Part shown: positions 10,000 to 19,414 of the stretch, piece after piece
Layout of the letters: each line of letters opens with the position of its first letter
Position numbering within the stretch: the stretch's first letter is position 1
Origin: Entamoeba invadens IP1
Lineage: Eukaryota > Evosea > Mastigamoebida > Endamoebidae
DNA: 64,000 nt
Direction: 5' to 3'
Assembly (NCBI RefSeq): GCF_000330505.1
Contig: NW_004440445.1
Span: forward strand, 501,127 to 565,126
Made by a program: the position numbers and the translations under genes
Notes under the pieces: model-generated
Databases searched by the model: none
The model's input: the letters and a program-made list of their open reading frames with translations, nothing else
Told to the model about the DNA's origin: nothing

Positions 10000-10854
10000 T
10001 TAGCAGCATCCATTTTTTGAGGGTTCTTGAGGCTTTTCTTGGGGAGTGGTAGACTCAAGAGAAATAGTTGCAATTGGAGGTTGAGAGGAAGTATCCTTTT
10101 TAATTGCTTTCATGACACGATTTGCTACATTGATGAAAGCTTCTTCGACATGCATGCCTGTCTTTGCACTTGTTTCATAATAAGGGATATCATTGTTTCG
10201 AGAAGACCAATCTTTCAGCTGTTGTGCTGTAACGACACGAGTGTTTGCATCTTCGTCAACTTTGTTGGCTAATACGACAAATGGAAATTCAGATGGGTTG
10301 GATGGACACGCACCTTTGATGAATTCGGCTTTCCAGGTGTCTAAACTCTCAAACGACTTTTCGTTGGTCACGTCGCACACAAGAAAACAACACTCACTCC
10401 CTCGGTAAAATGCTTGCCCAAAACTCATGAACTTTTCATGGCCAGCAGTATCCCCTGTCTTATTAGTTCATTTTAATTAAATATATTAATAAGAACAAAC
10501 ACACTTGCAAAGCTACTTGGTCGCCATTAACGTCAAGCTATTGTTTAGCACACATACTAATATTTGATAATATTTACTAATATATATTAATTTATATTGA
10601 ATTGATTTCATAAAGCAACAAACCTCTTAACATCAGTTTTTGTTATTTAAAATGTTATTAAAACATTGTTCATCAGCCAGTTTTATTATCTCAAATAAAA
10701 ACAAACCACGTGTCAAAAAATCTGCACCTATTGTCGCTTTGTATTCAGAGACAAAGGCTTTATTTATGAACTGATTCATCAAACATGACTTCCCAACACC
10801 AGAATCACCAATTAATATCATTTTTATTAAAGGGCGCTTGTTCTTCGAGCTCAT
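10000..10854 (-). CDS. Rab7-like small GTPase (four proposed exons)
   Basis: Rab-family GTPase for late endosomal or phagosomal traffic. Proposed exons are 10854-10707, 10625-10624 (2 nt), 10537-10501 and 10454-10000. They total 642 nt, encoding 213 residues. Motifs: P-loop GDSGVGKS, switch [13 protein letters not shown] (Rab7 type), WDTAGHEKF at switch II, NKVD, SAK, and a C-terminal GCC geranylgeranylation motif. The region [12 protein letters not shown] also aligns with Rab7. Without the 2-nt exon AG the first junction is out of frame. With it, the codon becomes GAG (Glu), as in Rab7. A 2-base deletion in the assembly is the alternative. The usual switch II Gln is His, which should lower intrinsic hydrolysis. 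ATG at 10854 is preferred over an upstream in-frame extension because it directly precedes the P-loop region. Confidence 0.8.
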
Positions 10855-11637
10855 CACTTTGAAATTATAGTTTTGGAATAGAATTCGTTTTTTTAAACAC
10901 AATTAATAAAAACTCGATACAAAAAAGTTAACAAATGCTATAATCGGTTTATTTTTTTTATTATGGTAATATATAATTTATTATTTATAGATTTTAACTA
11001 TTTTTTTCTTTTTACAAAATTATAATTTTAAAAGTGAATTAAAACTCATTTTTGAGCAATAATAATAACAAAAATTATTTATCTCAAATAATTCGGTTTT
11101 TCAAAAAAGATCGATAATAATAATTTTTTTAATGTTATTATTTTGAGTTCGTAATAAAATATTTAATTGTAATATTTATATAAATTTTAGTTATGTTATT
11201 ATTTATTATCGATATTATAATTTAGTAATTTAAAAATTCTAAGTAATATTTTCTTTAGAAAAAAATGAGAAACTATTGAATTAATAATCATAATAACAAT
11301 TTATTGATATGAAATACTTTTTTATTTTTTCAAAAAAACGAAAAAGCATAAAAAACTGAACTTTATTTTCTAAATACAAAAAATCGTTTATTATTTGTTA
11401 ATTATATTTATATAGTAAAATTATTATTATTTTTATTATTAAAAAAGTGATTGTTTTTTGATTTTTATGAAATTGCATTTTTCATTTACAATTATTTATT
11501 AAAAATATATTATTTTGAAACTATTATTTAATAAATAAAATACCAAATTATAATAATGATAAACAAAACAATACAAATTTACAATAATAATTAACATAAT
11601 AAGATTCAATTTCAAGATTTCCCAAAAAGTGACATTC
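10855..11637. other. A+T-rich divergent intergenic region
   Basis: 783 bp between two divergently transcribed genes, with long A and T runs. It should hold both promoters, but no element can be named with confidence. No RNA gene or ORF seen. Confidence 0.6.
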
Positions 11638-11925
11638 ATGGACGACAAAAAGCAAGCTTTAATGTTAGAGGAAATTTCTTTTCGACAACGTTTCATGGAT
11701 CTCCATGAGAAGTTGGGGGTTGATCTATTAATAGCTATAACGGAACAAGTTTCACAACTTCCCGCAGATCGGCAAAAATTAGTTTTTGGGATCATTATGA
11801 GTTATAACAGAGAATTCCAAGACGATTTGTCTTCGTTAAAAAACTTTTCACTTTCCCTAGCAACTTTGCCTGTGGAGGTGGTGTATCGCATTTGGAGGTT
11901 TTTAGAAAGTCCAAAGTCTCGTTAA
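11638..11925 (+). CDS. Small helical protein of unknown function
   Basis: 95 residues, predominantly helical, with no signal peptide or membrane span. The start is the ATG at 11638; the reading frame is open a little further up but with no other ATG. The C-terminal block LATLPVEVVYRIWRFLES resembles the start of an F-box helix pair (LPxEVxxRIxxFL), but it is too short and too near the end to call. Base composition is clearly higher in G+C than the flanks, which supports coding. Function unknown. Confidence 0.5.
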   Translation: MDDKKQALMLEEISFRQRFMDLHEKLGVDLLIAITEQVSQLPADRQKLVFGIIMSYNREFQDDLSSLKNFSLSLATLPVEVVYRIWRFLESPKSR

Positions 11926-12033
11926 TTTTATTATATTATTTACTACCACTTTTTATTATTGAATTATAATAATATTATCACCCATTTTACAATAAAAATA
12001 TACTAGAATTGAGTAATATAAGAAACCATAAAA

Positions 12034-12408
12034 TTAAATTGCATGTGATTTAGCAAATTCGATCAAGTTTTCTGATGTTCTCTGCTTGTCGAAACGAGCT
12101 ACAAACGTCCCACTTTTATAAAAGTTCACTGTTGGGTATCCGGTGATTTTATAAAAGCCACAAATGTCTCTATACTGGGAGCAGTCCAACTCCGCAACTA
12201 CGTATTCTACTTCTGTAGTTTTGACTGAAAATTCCTTATAAGCAGGGGCAAAGTTTCTGCAATGTGGACAATATGGTGAAAAGAATTTGACAATGACGAA
12301 TTTATTGTCTTTTAAAAATGATTCATGATTCTCTTTAGTCAACGAAACAAGACCGCGTTTATCTCCTAAAGTAATAGTAATTAGTACCAAAACTATTAAA
12401 GCTCTCAT
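12034..12408 (-). CDS. Secreted or ER thioredoxin-domain protein (CPHC)
   Basis: Single-domain thioredoxin or PDI-like oxidoreductase. From the chosen ATG at 12408 there is a hydrophobic signal sequence (MRALIVLVLITITLG), then one thioredoxin fold with the active-site motif PYCPHC and the cis-proline strand GYPTVNFY. CPHC is the dithiol pair of DsbA and some PDIs and implies an oxidising protein. There is no KDEL-type retention signal; the product ends in KSHAI, so it may be exported. Upstream in-frame ATGs at 12426 and 12459 would lengthen the n-region. It is about 124 residues, one domain instead of the two to four in classical PDI. Intronless. Confidence 0.85.
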   Translation of the reverse strand: MRALIVLVLITITLGDKRGLVSLTKENHESFLKDNKFVIVKFFSPYCPHCRNFAPAYKEFSVKTTEVEYVVAELDCSQYRDICGFYKITGYPTVNFYKSGTFVARFDKQRTSENLIEFAKSHAI

Positions 12409-12735
12409 TTGCTTTTGAAAGTTCATACTTGAATAAATAATATTTATCATTTTCGTCATTTTTCGGGAATTTTCCCAATTTGTTACCCTAATCCAATTAT
12501 TAGTTTTGTTATTATTTACTTGATTTCTGTATTGTTCAAAAGTAATTAAATATAATAGTAAAATAAATTATCTTTTACTAAATTATAATATGAACTATAT
12601 TTTATTATTAAAACAATCGTATGACATCAGAGATTAAAACTATACTTTACTGATAAAATAAGCTATACTATATTAATAATAAAATCCCACTGACATTTTG
12701 ATAGAACCCTAAGATTGAATTACAAAAAAGACTTG

Positions 12736-13404
12736 ATGTCTGAAGCCGTTGCGCCCATCCAAGCCGCCGCACCAGTTGAAATTCCAGTTGCAGCACCAGT
12801 TGAAGCCGCGCCCGTCGCAAAAGGCTTTTCCCCCCGTTTATTCAACAAGTGGAATTATGACGAAGTTCACGTTCCCGATATGTCATTGGTTGACTTAATG
12901 GCGATCAACACGAAGTCAAAGTACAAAGTCTTTTTGCCCCACACTGCTGGCAGATATGCTGTTAGACCATTCAGAAAAGTCCAATGCCCAATTGTTGAGA
13001 GACTTGTCTGCTGCTTGATGCAACATGGAAGAAACTCCGGAAAGAAGTTATTGGCTATGAGAGTCGTTGAAGAGGCATTCGATATCATCCACTTGCTCAC
13101 TGAACAGAACCCAATCCAAGTCTTGGTTGAGGCCATTTGCAACGCTTCCCCATGCGAAGATTCGACTCGTGTCGGTACCGGTGGAAACGCTAAGAGACAA
13201 GCCGTCGATGTCTCCCCAATGAGAAGAGTCAACCAAGCCCTCTATTTGATGACTATGGGCTGCAGAACTGCTGCTTTCAGAAACTCTAAGACACTCGCTG
13301 AATGTTTGGCTGATGAGTTGGTCAATGCTTCCAAGAAAAACACCGCCTCGTTCGCTATGAAGAAGAAAGAAGATATGGAGCGTGTCGCTAAGTCGAACAG
13401 ATGA
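12736..13404 (+). CDS. RPS5: 40S ribosomal protein uS7 (RPS5)
   Basis: Component of the head of the small ribosomal subunit near the mRNA exit. The 222-residue product has an Ala/Pro-rich N-terminus of about 35 residues followed by the uS7 fold. Landmarks are [18 protein letters not shown] sequence, [53 protein letters not shown] and a basic C-terminus ending in AKSNR. The start ATG at 12736 follows an in-frame stretch lacking another ATG. The codons are the most C-ending in the window, as expected of a highly expressed gene. Intronless. Confidence 0.96.
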   Translation: MSEAVAPIQAAAPVEIPVAAPVEAAPVAKGFSPRLFNKWNYDEVHVPDMSLVDLMAINTKSKYKVFLPHTAGRYAVRPFRKVQCPIVERLVCCLMQHGRNSGKKLLAMRVVEEAFDIIHLLTEQNPIQVLVEAICNASPCEDSTRVGTGGNAKRQAVDVSPMRRVNQALYLMTMGCRTAAFRNSKTLAECLADELVNASKKNTASFAMKKKEDMERVAKSNR

Positions 13405-13527
13405 GTTAATTGGTTGTCGTGTGGTATAGTTTAGTTATTAATTTCATTTCTAATTCAAACCAATAACATTTTTTTTCAAAAATGTTATTAGATTTTAAAG
13501 GAAAGTGGAGAATTAGTTTAGTAAGTC

Positions 13528-15337
13528 ATGAGGAAGCACCGAGAAGAGGACGTCAAGAGGTTGAAGGCGGAGATGGTCTTTAAAAGTCCGACTGATGTAA
13601 TTTTTAAAGTGATAAAGCATGTGTATACCATAAGTCAAGCTCAGCAAGTGTGTATTACAACAGACAAAGAAATGACGTCTTTGAAGTTTTTCTTTGAAGG
13701 AGTGATTTTGGAGGAGTCCACCCTGCAAACTTCAATTTTTGAAGAAGGAGGAATACTCGAAGTGATGACATCAATCAGCAGAGTCAAATTATATGTGAAG
13801 ACTTCAAAGAACCTCTTTGAAGTGGTTTATATAGTTTGTTTTTAATTATTTTACTATAAATTGTAATGAATAGAATGGGAAATGGATATTTGGAGAATTG
13901 TCAAATTACTCGATCAATGGTCTTCTAATCTCAGTTGATCACCTTTTTGAAAATATGAAAGAAAGAGATGGAAATTTACACGACATTGTAAAAACACTAA
14001 TTGGGTTTCACTTGTATCACTGTTTAACTTCCATCACACTCCAAACTGAAATGGAAAGTCTCCTCACTCTTTTGAAGTCATCGTCAACAAAAGAGTCTTT
14101 CGATCGTGTATTTCATGTCAATACAAAGACTTTTTCTTCGATCGACAAATATTCTGGTTGTGATATATTCGGGTTATACAGTCCAGACTGTATAATTAAA
14201 GAGTCGCAAGACCAAATTCTATTTTTAGAAAATGACGTGGCATTTTGGAGTGAAGAGTTGTTCGAAGTTGTGAATAAAGCGCTTTGTCGGTTGTATAAAG
14301 TGCAGATGACAAAACAAATTTTCCCACCCTTTTTACTTCTTGTAAAAACACCCGAAAAATACTCTGAAAATGAGCCGATATGGAATCAAAAAGATTTCAT
14401 CGTGTGGGTTAAAAAGGTTCTTGAATATTCACTTTTCCCAGAGAAAGTGATAAATTGTGGGTCTTTAGTTCCAGATATAGTTCATTATACTATACCTAAC
14501 TACAATTTCAAATCAAGTCCCCCATCACCAAAGAAAAGGCGGGTCTTTGCCATTTCCGACGTTTTGTTAGGAAAACCGCACGTCATTGACGGGAAAAAGC
14601 CTAATAAAAAATATGACATGAAGTCCAAATATTCAACATTAAAAAAGAAAAGTGAAGAAGAGAGTGTTGTATCACATCTCACGTTTTTACCTTACTCAAA
14701 AGATTTTGTACATAATAATGAATTGATCAGAAATTTTGTTATTCCCAAAAATGTTATTCAAAAGGGGGACTTAAAGCAATTGTATGTTGTGGGCCAATTC
14801 GACAATAAGTTTATCATCTGTTTCAACACCACATCTAAAGTGCTCTACGCCTTCGATCAACATGCAATCCATGAGCGGATCTTGTATGAGAATAACAGTG
14901 ATGCTGTCGACTTGAACAAGGAAACTGTATTCCACTCCGTTCAATCAAAAAGTGTATTGTATCTTTCTCTCTCGCAAACTTCAGTCCTTGAAAAGTATCG
15001 TAAAGAGTTCAATGAGATTGGATTGGTATATGACATTGACGATACAGTGGTAAGGTTCTCTGCACTTCCCTCTTTATTTGGACGGAGTTTGACTCTGAAA
15101 GAATTGCTTGACATGTTAAACCAAATAGCTTCAGAAAAGTACTTTTCAAGGCTTTTGCAGTTACGAGTGATTAAACATATTGTCGCTTCATACTCGTGTC
15201 GCCGCGCAATAATGTTCAACGACAGTCTAACTCGGACTCAATGTGTCGAATTAATAGATCAACTCAGTACTTGTCAAAACCCATTCATATGTGCTCATGG
15301 TAGAAACAGTGTGTATCCCGTCTTTGCATTCAATTAA
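13528..15337 (+). CDS. MLH3: MutL homologue MLH3 with a degenerate ATPase domain (two exons)
   Basis: MutL-family endonuclease of mismatch repair and meiotic crossing-over. Exons are 13528-13833 and 13874-15337; the 40-nt intron starts GTTTGT and ends TAG, in phase 0. The protein has 589 residues. The C-terminal part has the endonuclease motif DQHAIHERILYE (fits DQHA-x2-E-x4-E, D430), SCRRAIMFND and FICAHGR. These match MLH3 better than PMS2. The first ~170 residues align by position with the GHKL ATPase of MLH3, but the ATP-binding residues are gone. The family ELxxNSxDA helix reads KVIKHVYTIS, the DNGxGM loop reads FFEGVIL, and GFRGEAL reads EEGGILE. The likely partner is MLH1, which is not in this window. 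The protein is far shorter than human MLH3 (1453) because the linker is reduced. Confidence 0.85.
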
Positions 15338-15345
15338 TTTCTTTT

Positions 15346-15450
15346 AATAATAATTTAATAATAATTTAATAATAATTTAATAATAATTTAATAATAATTT
15401 AATAATAATTTAATAATAATTTAATAATAATTTAATAATAATTTAATAAT
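15346..15450. repeat. 11-bp minisatellite, about 9.5 copies
   Basis: Uninterrupted tandem copies of AATAATAATTT, beginning 8 bp after the MLH3 stop codon and ending about 90 bp before the PIG-P start. The copies appear identical, so the array is young or homogenised. Confidence 0.95.
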
Positions 15451-15537
15451 AGATATTATTATATTATAATACAATTCATATGTATTAGTATTAATAGTAA
15501 AACAAAAATATAAAATATAATACATTATTTGTTAATA

Positions 15538-16071
15538 ATGAATAGAAAGAAAAGAACTATAAATGGAGAAATGAGCGAGTATGCTTCAATAGCCGAGTTG
15601 AAGTTGTCGAAAACTCCTACTGAATTAAACGATGGGTTAGATCCAGAAGTTGAGAACCAATATTACCAAGGCAAGTCTATGACCTCTGATGGGACATATG
15701 TTGGGACGTATGCTATATTTATTTTTGTAGCACTCTTGACGGGTTCTATAGTCTTTTATGTTTGGCAAGTCTTTCCTCGTGTTCTTGCGAAGTACGTAGG
15801 CCTCGACACCTTTTTCAATTTTCTTCCGGACCAATACTGGGCTTTAGCTGTCTCTTCGATCTTTGTGAGTGGATTTTGGTGTATAGTGTTTTGTCAATTG
15901 GGGGTGATGAAGTTCTTTGAAGTCGGCGCAACAGACTACAGAATGTACACAGACTCAAAACGGACTGAAATCACAGACAACAGTAAACTGAATTACACTG
16001 TCGAAGAGAACGCCATCCCTCCTATCGAAGACTGTGAGATCAACAGACTCGCCGAAATGGTTTACTCGTGA
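15538..16071 (+). CDS. PIGP: PIG-P subunit of GPI-GlcNAc transferase
   Basis: ER membrane subunit of the enzyme that adds GlcNAc to phosphatidylinositol, the first step of GPI-anchor synthesis. The 177-residue product has the PIG-P layout. A polar N-terminus of about 50 residues is followed by a first membrane span (about 57-80, YAIFIFVALLTGSIVFYVW). Then comes the short lumenal loop with PDQYWALAVS, typical of the family, a second span (about 105-125) and a cytosolic tail. The tail ends with AIPPIEDCEINRLAEMVY, matching the conserved 'IPP..DxxIxxVNxxxY' block. ATG at 15538 is the first in frame; a second at codon 12 is possible. Confidence 0.88.
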   Translation: MNRKKRTINGEMSEYASIAELKLSKTPTELNDGLDPEVENQYYQGKSMTSDGTYVGTYAIFIFVALLTGSIVFYVWQVFPRVLAKYVGLDTFFNFLPDQYWALAVSSIFVSGFWCIVFCQLGVMKFFEVGATDYRMYTDSKRTEITDNSKLNYTVEENAIPPIEDCEINRLAEMVYS

Positions 16072-16356
16072 CTTATGGAATGTGATTGATTTTGTTATAT
16101 ATAACATTTTTTGTAGTTTTATTAATTAAATAACAATATTAATTTATAATAATTTATTATTTTAATAATGAATTAACAACTTTAATTAATAATAATAAAT
16201 TCTAGTAATAATAATTATAATTAATAAGTAAATTAGTAACTCGTATAAATCATAAATCCACAAATATAGTTATAATAATAGTAAAAAGAACTATAAAGAG
16301 TTAAACAAAGCGGATAGGGTTTTGAAGAAGAACTTGAACGGGAATAGTTGTGGGAT

Positions 16357-16944
16357 ATGCCGAAGTTGTTGAAGAAGACCGAGCACGTCGAAATTCCGTC
16401 CAACGTTGAATTAACGATCAAACAAAAGGAAGTGACGGTGAAAGGCCCACGTGGTGAATTAAAGAAGAAATTCAACCACCCGAAAATCGATGTGTACAAG
16501 AGCAAGGCGTCGTTGAAGAGAGACACCCCAGTTGTCGATGTAGTCGTCGTTGATATGTGGTATGCCACCAAAAGAGACGCTGCTGTAGTCAGAACTGTTG
16601 CCACTTTGATTCAGAATATGATCATTGGTGTCACCAAGGGTTACAGATATAAGATGAGAGTCGTATATGCCCACTTCCCAGTCAATCTTGTCATTGCTGA
16701 TGACAAGAAGTCGATCATCGTCCAAAACTTCGTTGGTGAAAAGAGAGCCAGAAACGTCCATATGTACGAAGGCGTCACTATCGAAAAGCTCGGAAAGGAC
16801 GAAATCTGCTTGGAAGGAAATGATGTCCAAGCCGTCTCACAATCCGCTGCTAACCTCCACCAGGCTAACCAAGTCAAGAATAAAGATATCAGACAGTTCC
16901 TTGATGGTATCTACGTATCTGAAAAATGTCTCATCGACGCTTAA
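16357..16944 (+). CDS. RPL9: 60S ribosomal protein uL6 (RPL9)
   Basis: Large-subunit protein near the sarcin-ricin loop and GTPase centre. The product has 195 residues (human RPL9: 192). Two uL6 repeats are recognisable from the start VEIPSNVELTIKQKEVTVKG and from TKGYRYKMRVVYAHFPVN, GEKRARNVHM and NKDIRQFLDGIYVSEK. The start is ATG at 16357 (MPKLLKKTE). Codon use is strongly C-ending, like RPS5. Intronless. Confidence 0.96.
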   Translation: MPKLLKKTEHVEIPSNVELTIKQKEVTVKGPRGELKKKFNHPKIDVYKSKASLKRDTPVVDVVVVDMWYATKRDAAVVRTVATLIQNMIIGVTKGYRYKMRVVYAHFPVNLVIADDKKSIIVQNFVGEKRARNVHMYEGVTIEKLGKDEICLEGNDVQAVSQSAANLHQANQVKNKDIRQFLDGIYVSEKCLIDA

Positions 16945-17223
16945 CTTTGAGGATTCTTATTGTTCTTATTCATTAGTAATACACATGTATAATTATAATA
17001 TATTATAATCTTCTTATAATATTATTATAAGAAGATTTATAATAAATACATTCTATTTCATTATAGAATTATTATAATTTTAATAAGTCTTATAGTTGTA
17101 AATGGATTAAAACCATTTGTATAGTATTATTCTACTATAAATAGAAGAACTAATATTATAGATTATTATTATTATTTAAATAGTAGATCTTGATGATAGA
17201 ATTAATGATAATACATATTATAA

Positions 17224-19020
17224 TTAATGAAGCTGCTTCGAAATGGTATAATCAACACACTTCATCCGAACAGATGAACAAACTAAATTGATTTGAATGG
17301 AGTCTGTATCTAATGAAAGTAACGACTTTTCATCAGCTCGTATACTAAAGACATTGTCATATTGCTGAAATATGATCTTCTTCCCGACAGCTTCTAATCG
17401 TGGCTGGAAACAATTCCAGGGTACTTCACTTGATAAATTGAACATCACTTCATTTGGAGTAATGTAAGTCAAATACTCTTTGAACAACTCATTGTGCTTC
17501 ATAGGAGTTATCACCGAACATCTAAACGTCGGTTGTAACATGAAGATGCACCAACACGCTAAACAACAGAATGAAAACGACACGATGAAGAAATTGAAGA
17601 ACGACGTTTGCAGTAACTGACTGCCTCCCCACAAGAATAACATCACTGAAATATATACCCCTAAATACAATTGTAACACAGACCCTATCAACACACTTGC
17701 AGAAACACTCACAAGTAACAAATTGAGTAACACAAAGTTCAACACAATTGCTACACTCGAGAAACTCCCATTTGGAGAGAATTGGTGCGACATCCAAAAG
17801 CATATCGCCGCCAAGACAAAGAAGATCCACAAAAAGGGAAACCTCCCCGTCACCGCAAAATACACCGAAAAGAGCGACAACACAATTGCCGATGGGACGA
17901 CATACAAATCTGGCCCAAGTGATATCTCCGTCACATTCTTCTCTTCACACTCAAACTGTTTAATCCTTTCGGCAAGCTCTTTGACTTCCTTAAACACCTT
18001 TTCGAGGCCATTTGTTCGTTGGATTCGTTGTAAGTTGGATGAAAGGTCTTTCAAAGATTCGACGATGAAGGGCAAGAGAGCAAGGGGGTCGATAGATAAG
18101 TAGCCGTCACTGTCTTCATGGACCGCATCGGGTAATACCTCTCGTAACTCTTGCGCAATAAACCCAAATTGCACTTTGGAAGTGTTGTTTGCGTATTTGA
18201 AGGACTTTCCTGTTAAGCTGCAAAGTGTTTCTAAAGCGTCGGAGATCGGGCGAATGTCCGTCTTACTCTTCCGGTCGGACCGCTGAAGAAAGCCATTTTC
18301 CGCAAAAATTTCACCATAGACGTGGAGACGTTTGACGCTCTCTGTGATCGAGTATATTCGTATAAAGTCGGTACAGTGCGTTATAAGTTGGTCGGATAAT
18401 TTGGGACCAATTATGGAAACAGTGTACGACGATAACATGTTTGGGTCGGATACTATTTGTTGTTGTATCACATCTTGTTGTTGTTGTGGATAGAACAAAT
18501 TCTGAAAAGTCTCTTGTCGTTGTCTTATTTGTCCAAAATCAAGAGTGTCGATTTCATTCTGCGTCTGCATGTCATTCTGGGATTGTTGAGGAATATTAAA
18601 ATCGTTTTTTCCCATCGTCTCGATGCAGCTTTGGTTCATGCAATTAGCCGGTTGTAGTTGTGTATTGTCTACAGCGCGTTTCACGAGATTTTCATTTTTC
18701 GAAGTGAGCACATCAGACAAATCGTATGGTTTTCTCTTTCTTGAAGTTTCTGCGTCTTTTACAAAAAAGATATAAGGCAAACACAAATCTCGTGCTCTCT
18801 CTTTATCACTCTCTTTTAAATCTTTGTATGACTCAGTGATATTATTTATATTTCTTAAATGAATATTCCATACATGTGAAATACAATTGTATTTTGTCTT
18901 CAATCCTTCAGAACACCCGGGAAAAACACATTTGTATTCCTTAAATCGTATCCTCTTGTCACTTGTGGTACTTTCCTCCATCTTTTCTTTTTGTAATCTT
19001 GACAGAAGATGTCTTTTCAA
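17224..19020 (-). CDS. MYRF-like membrane-tethered zinc-finger protein with S74 self-cleaving domain
   Basis: 598 residues. N-terminal region: one C2H2-type finger (C31, C36, H49, H54) beside a basic patch SRKRKP (93-98) that could be a nuclear localisation signal, then a Gln/Asn-rich linker. Residues about 235-345 form an intramolecular-chaperone/peptidase S74 domain, with FLQRSDRKSKTDIRPI, FGFIAQELREVLPDAV and DGYLSIDPLALLPFIVESLK. The Ser-Lys dyad used for self-cleavage by MYRF and phage tailspikes is intact (S248, K253, five apart). A coiled coil follows (about 325-358), then a polytopic membrane region (about 371-495, five or six spans) and a C-terminal domain of about 100 residues. By analogy with MYRF, it would trimerise, cut itself and release the N-terminal part to the nucleus. 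Unlike MYRF there is no visible Ndt80-type DNA-binding domain, and there are several spans instead of one. Confidence 0.8.
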   Translation of the reverse strand: MKRHLLSRLQKEKMEESTTSDKRIRFKEYKCVFPGCSEGLKTKYNCISHVWNIHLRNINNITESYKDLKESDKERARDLCLPYIFFVKDAETSRKRKPYDLSDVLTSKNENLVKRAVDNTQLQPANCMNQSCIETMGKNDFNIPQQSQNDMQTQNEIDTLDFGQIRQRQETFQNLFYPQQQQDVIQQQIVSDPNMLSSYTVSIIGPKLSDQLITHCTDFIRIYSITESVKRLHVYGEIFAENGFLQRSDRKSKTDIRPISDALETLCSLTGKSFKYANNTSKVQFGFIAQELREVLPDAVHEDSDGYLSIDPLALLPFIVESLKDLSSNLQRIQRTNGLEKVFKEVKELAERIKQFECEEKNVTEISLGPDLYVVPSAIVLSLFSVYFAVTGRFPFLWIFFVLAAICFWMSHQFSPNGSFSSVAIVLNFVLLNLLLVSVSASVLIGSVLQLYLGVYISVMLFLWGGSQLLQTSFFNFFIVSFSFCCLACWCIFMLQPTFRCSVITPMKHNELFKEYLTYITPNEVMFNLSSEVPWNCFQPRLEAVGKKIIFQQYDNVFSIRADEKSLLSLDTDSIQINLVCSSVRMKCVDYTISKQLH

Positions 19021-19414
19021 AGTTTCAGTCTTATATTTCTTTGAATTATGATTGGCTGTTTTTTACATTTTATTTATTTTCAGCATTTCAATACTATAAA
19101 TTAATTATTAAAATAGTATTATGTATAATTCATCAAAAACTAAAAATAAAACAGAACATTTTTTGTTTCTTATTTTACGTTGCAAATTCCTATTTTTTCA
19201 GGACACAATTACATAATTGTTAAATAGTTAATTACATATTATTTTTTTATTGAATATAATAATTAATAATTAATAATATTAAATATAATATATTTCTGAT
19301 AGAATAATTATATTTAAAAAAACATTTCAATTAAAATGTTATATAAAACATTTCAATACCATTTTCCAACTTAAAAAAAGAGAACAGAAACTTTAACTCA
19401 AATATATATATCTG
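19021..19414. other. A+T-rich divergent intergenic region
   Basis: 394 bp between the start of the MYRF-like gene and the start of the zinc transporter gene. It must contain both promoters. Nothing else recognised. Confidence 0.6.
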
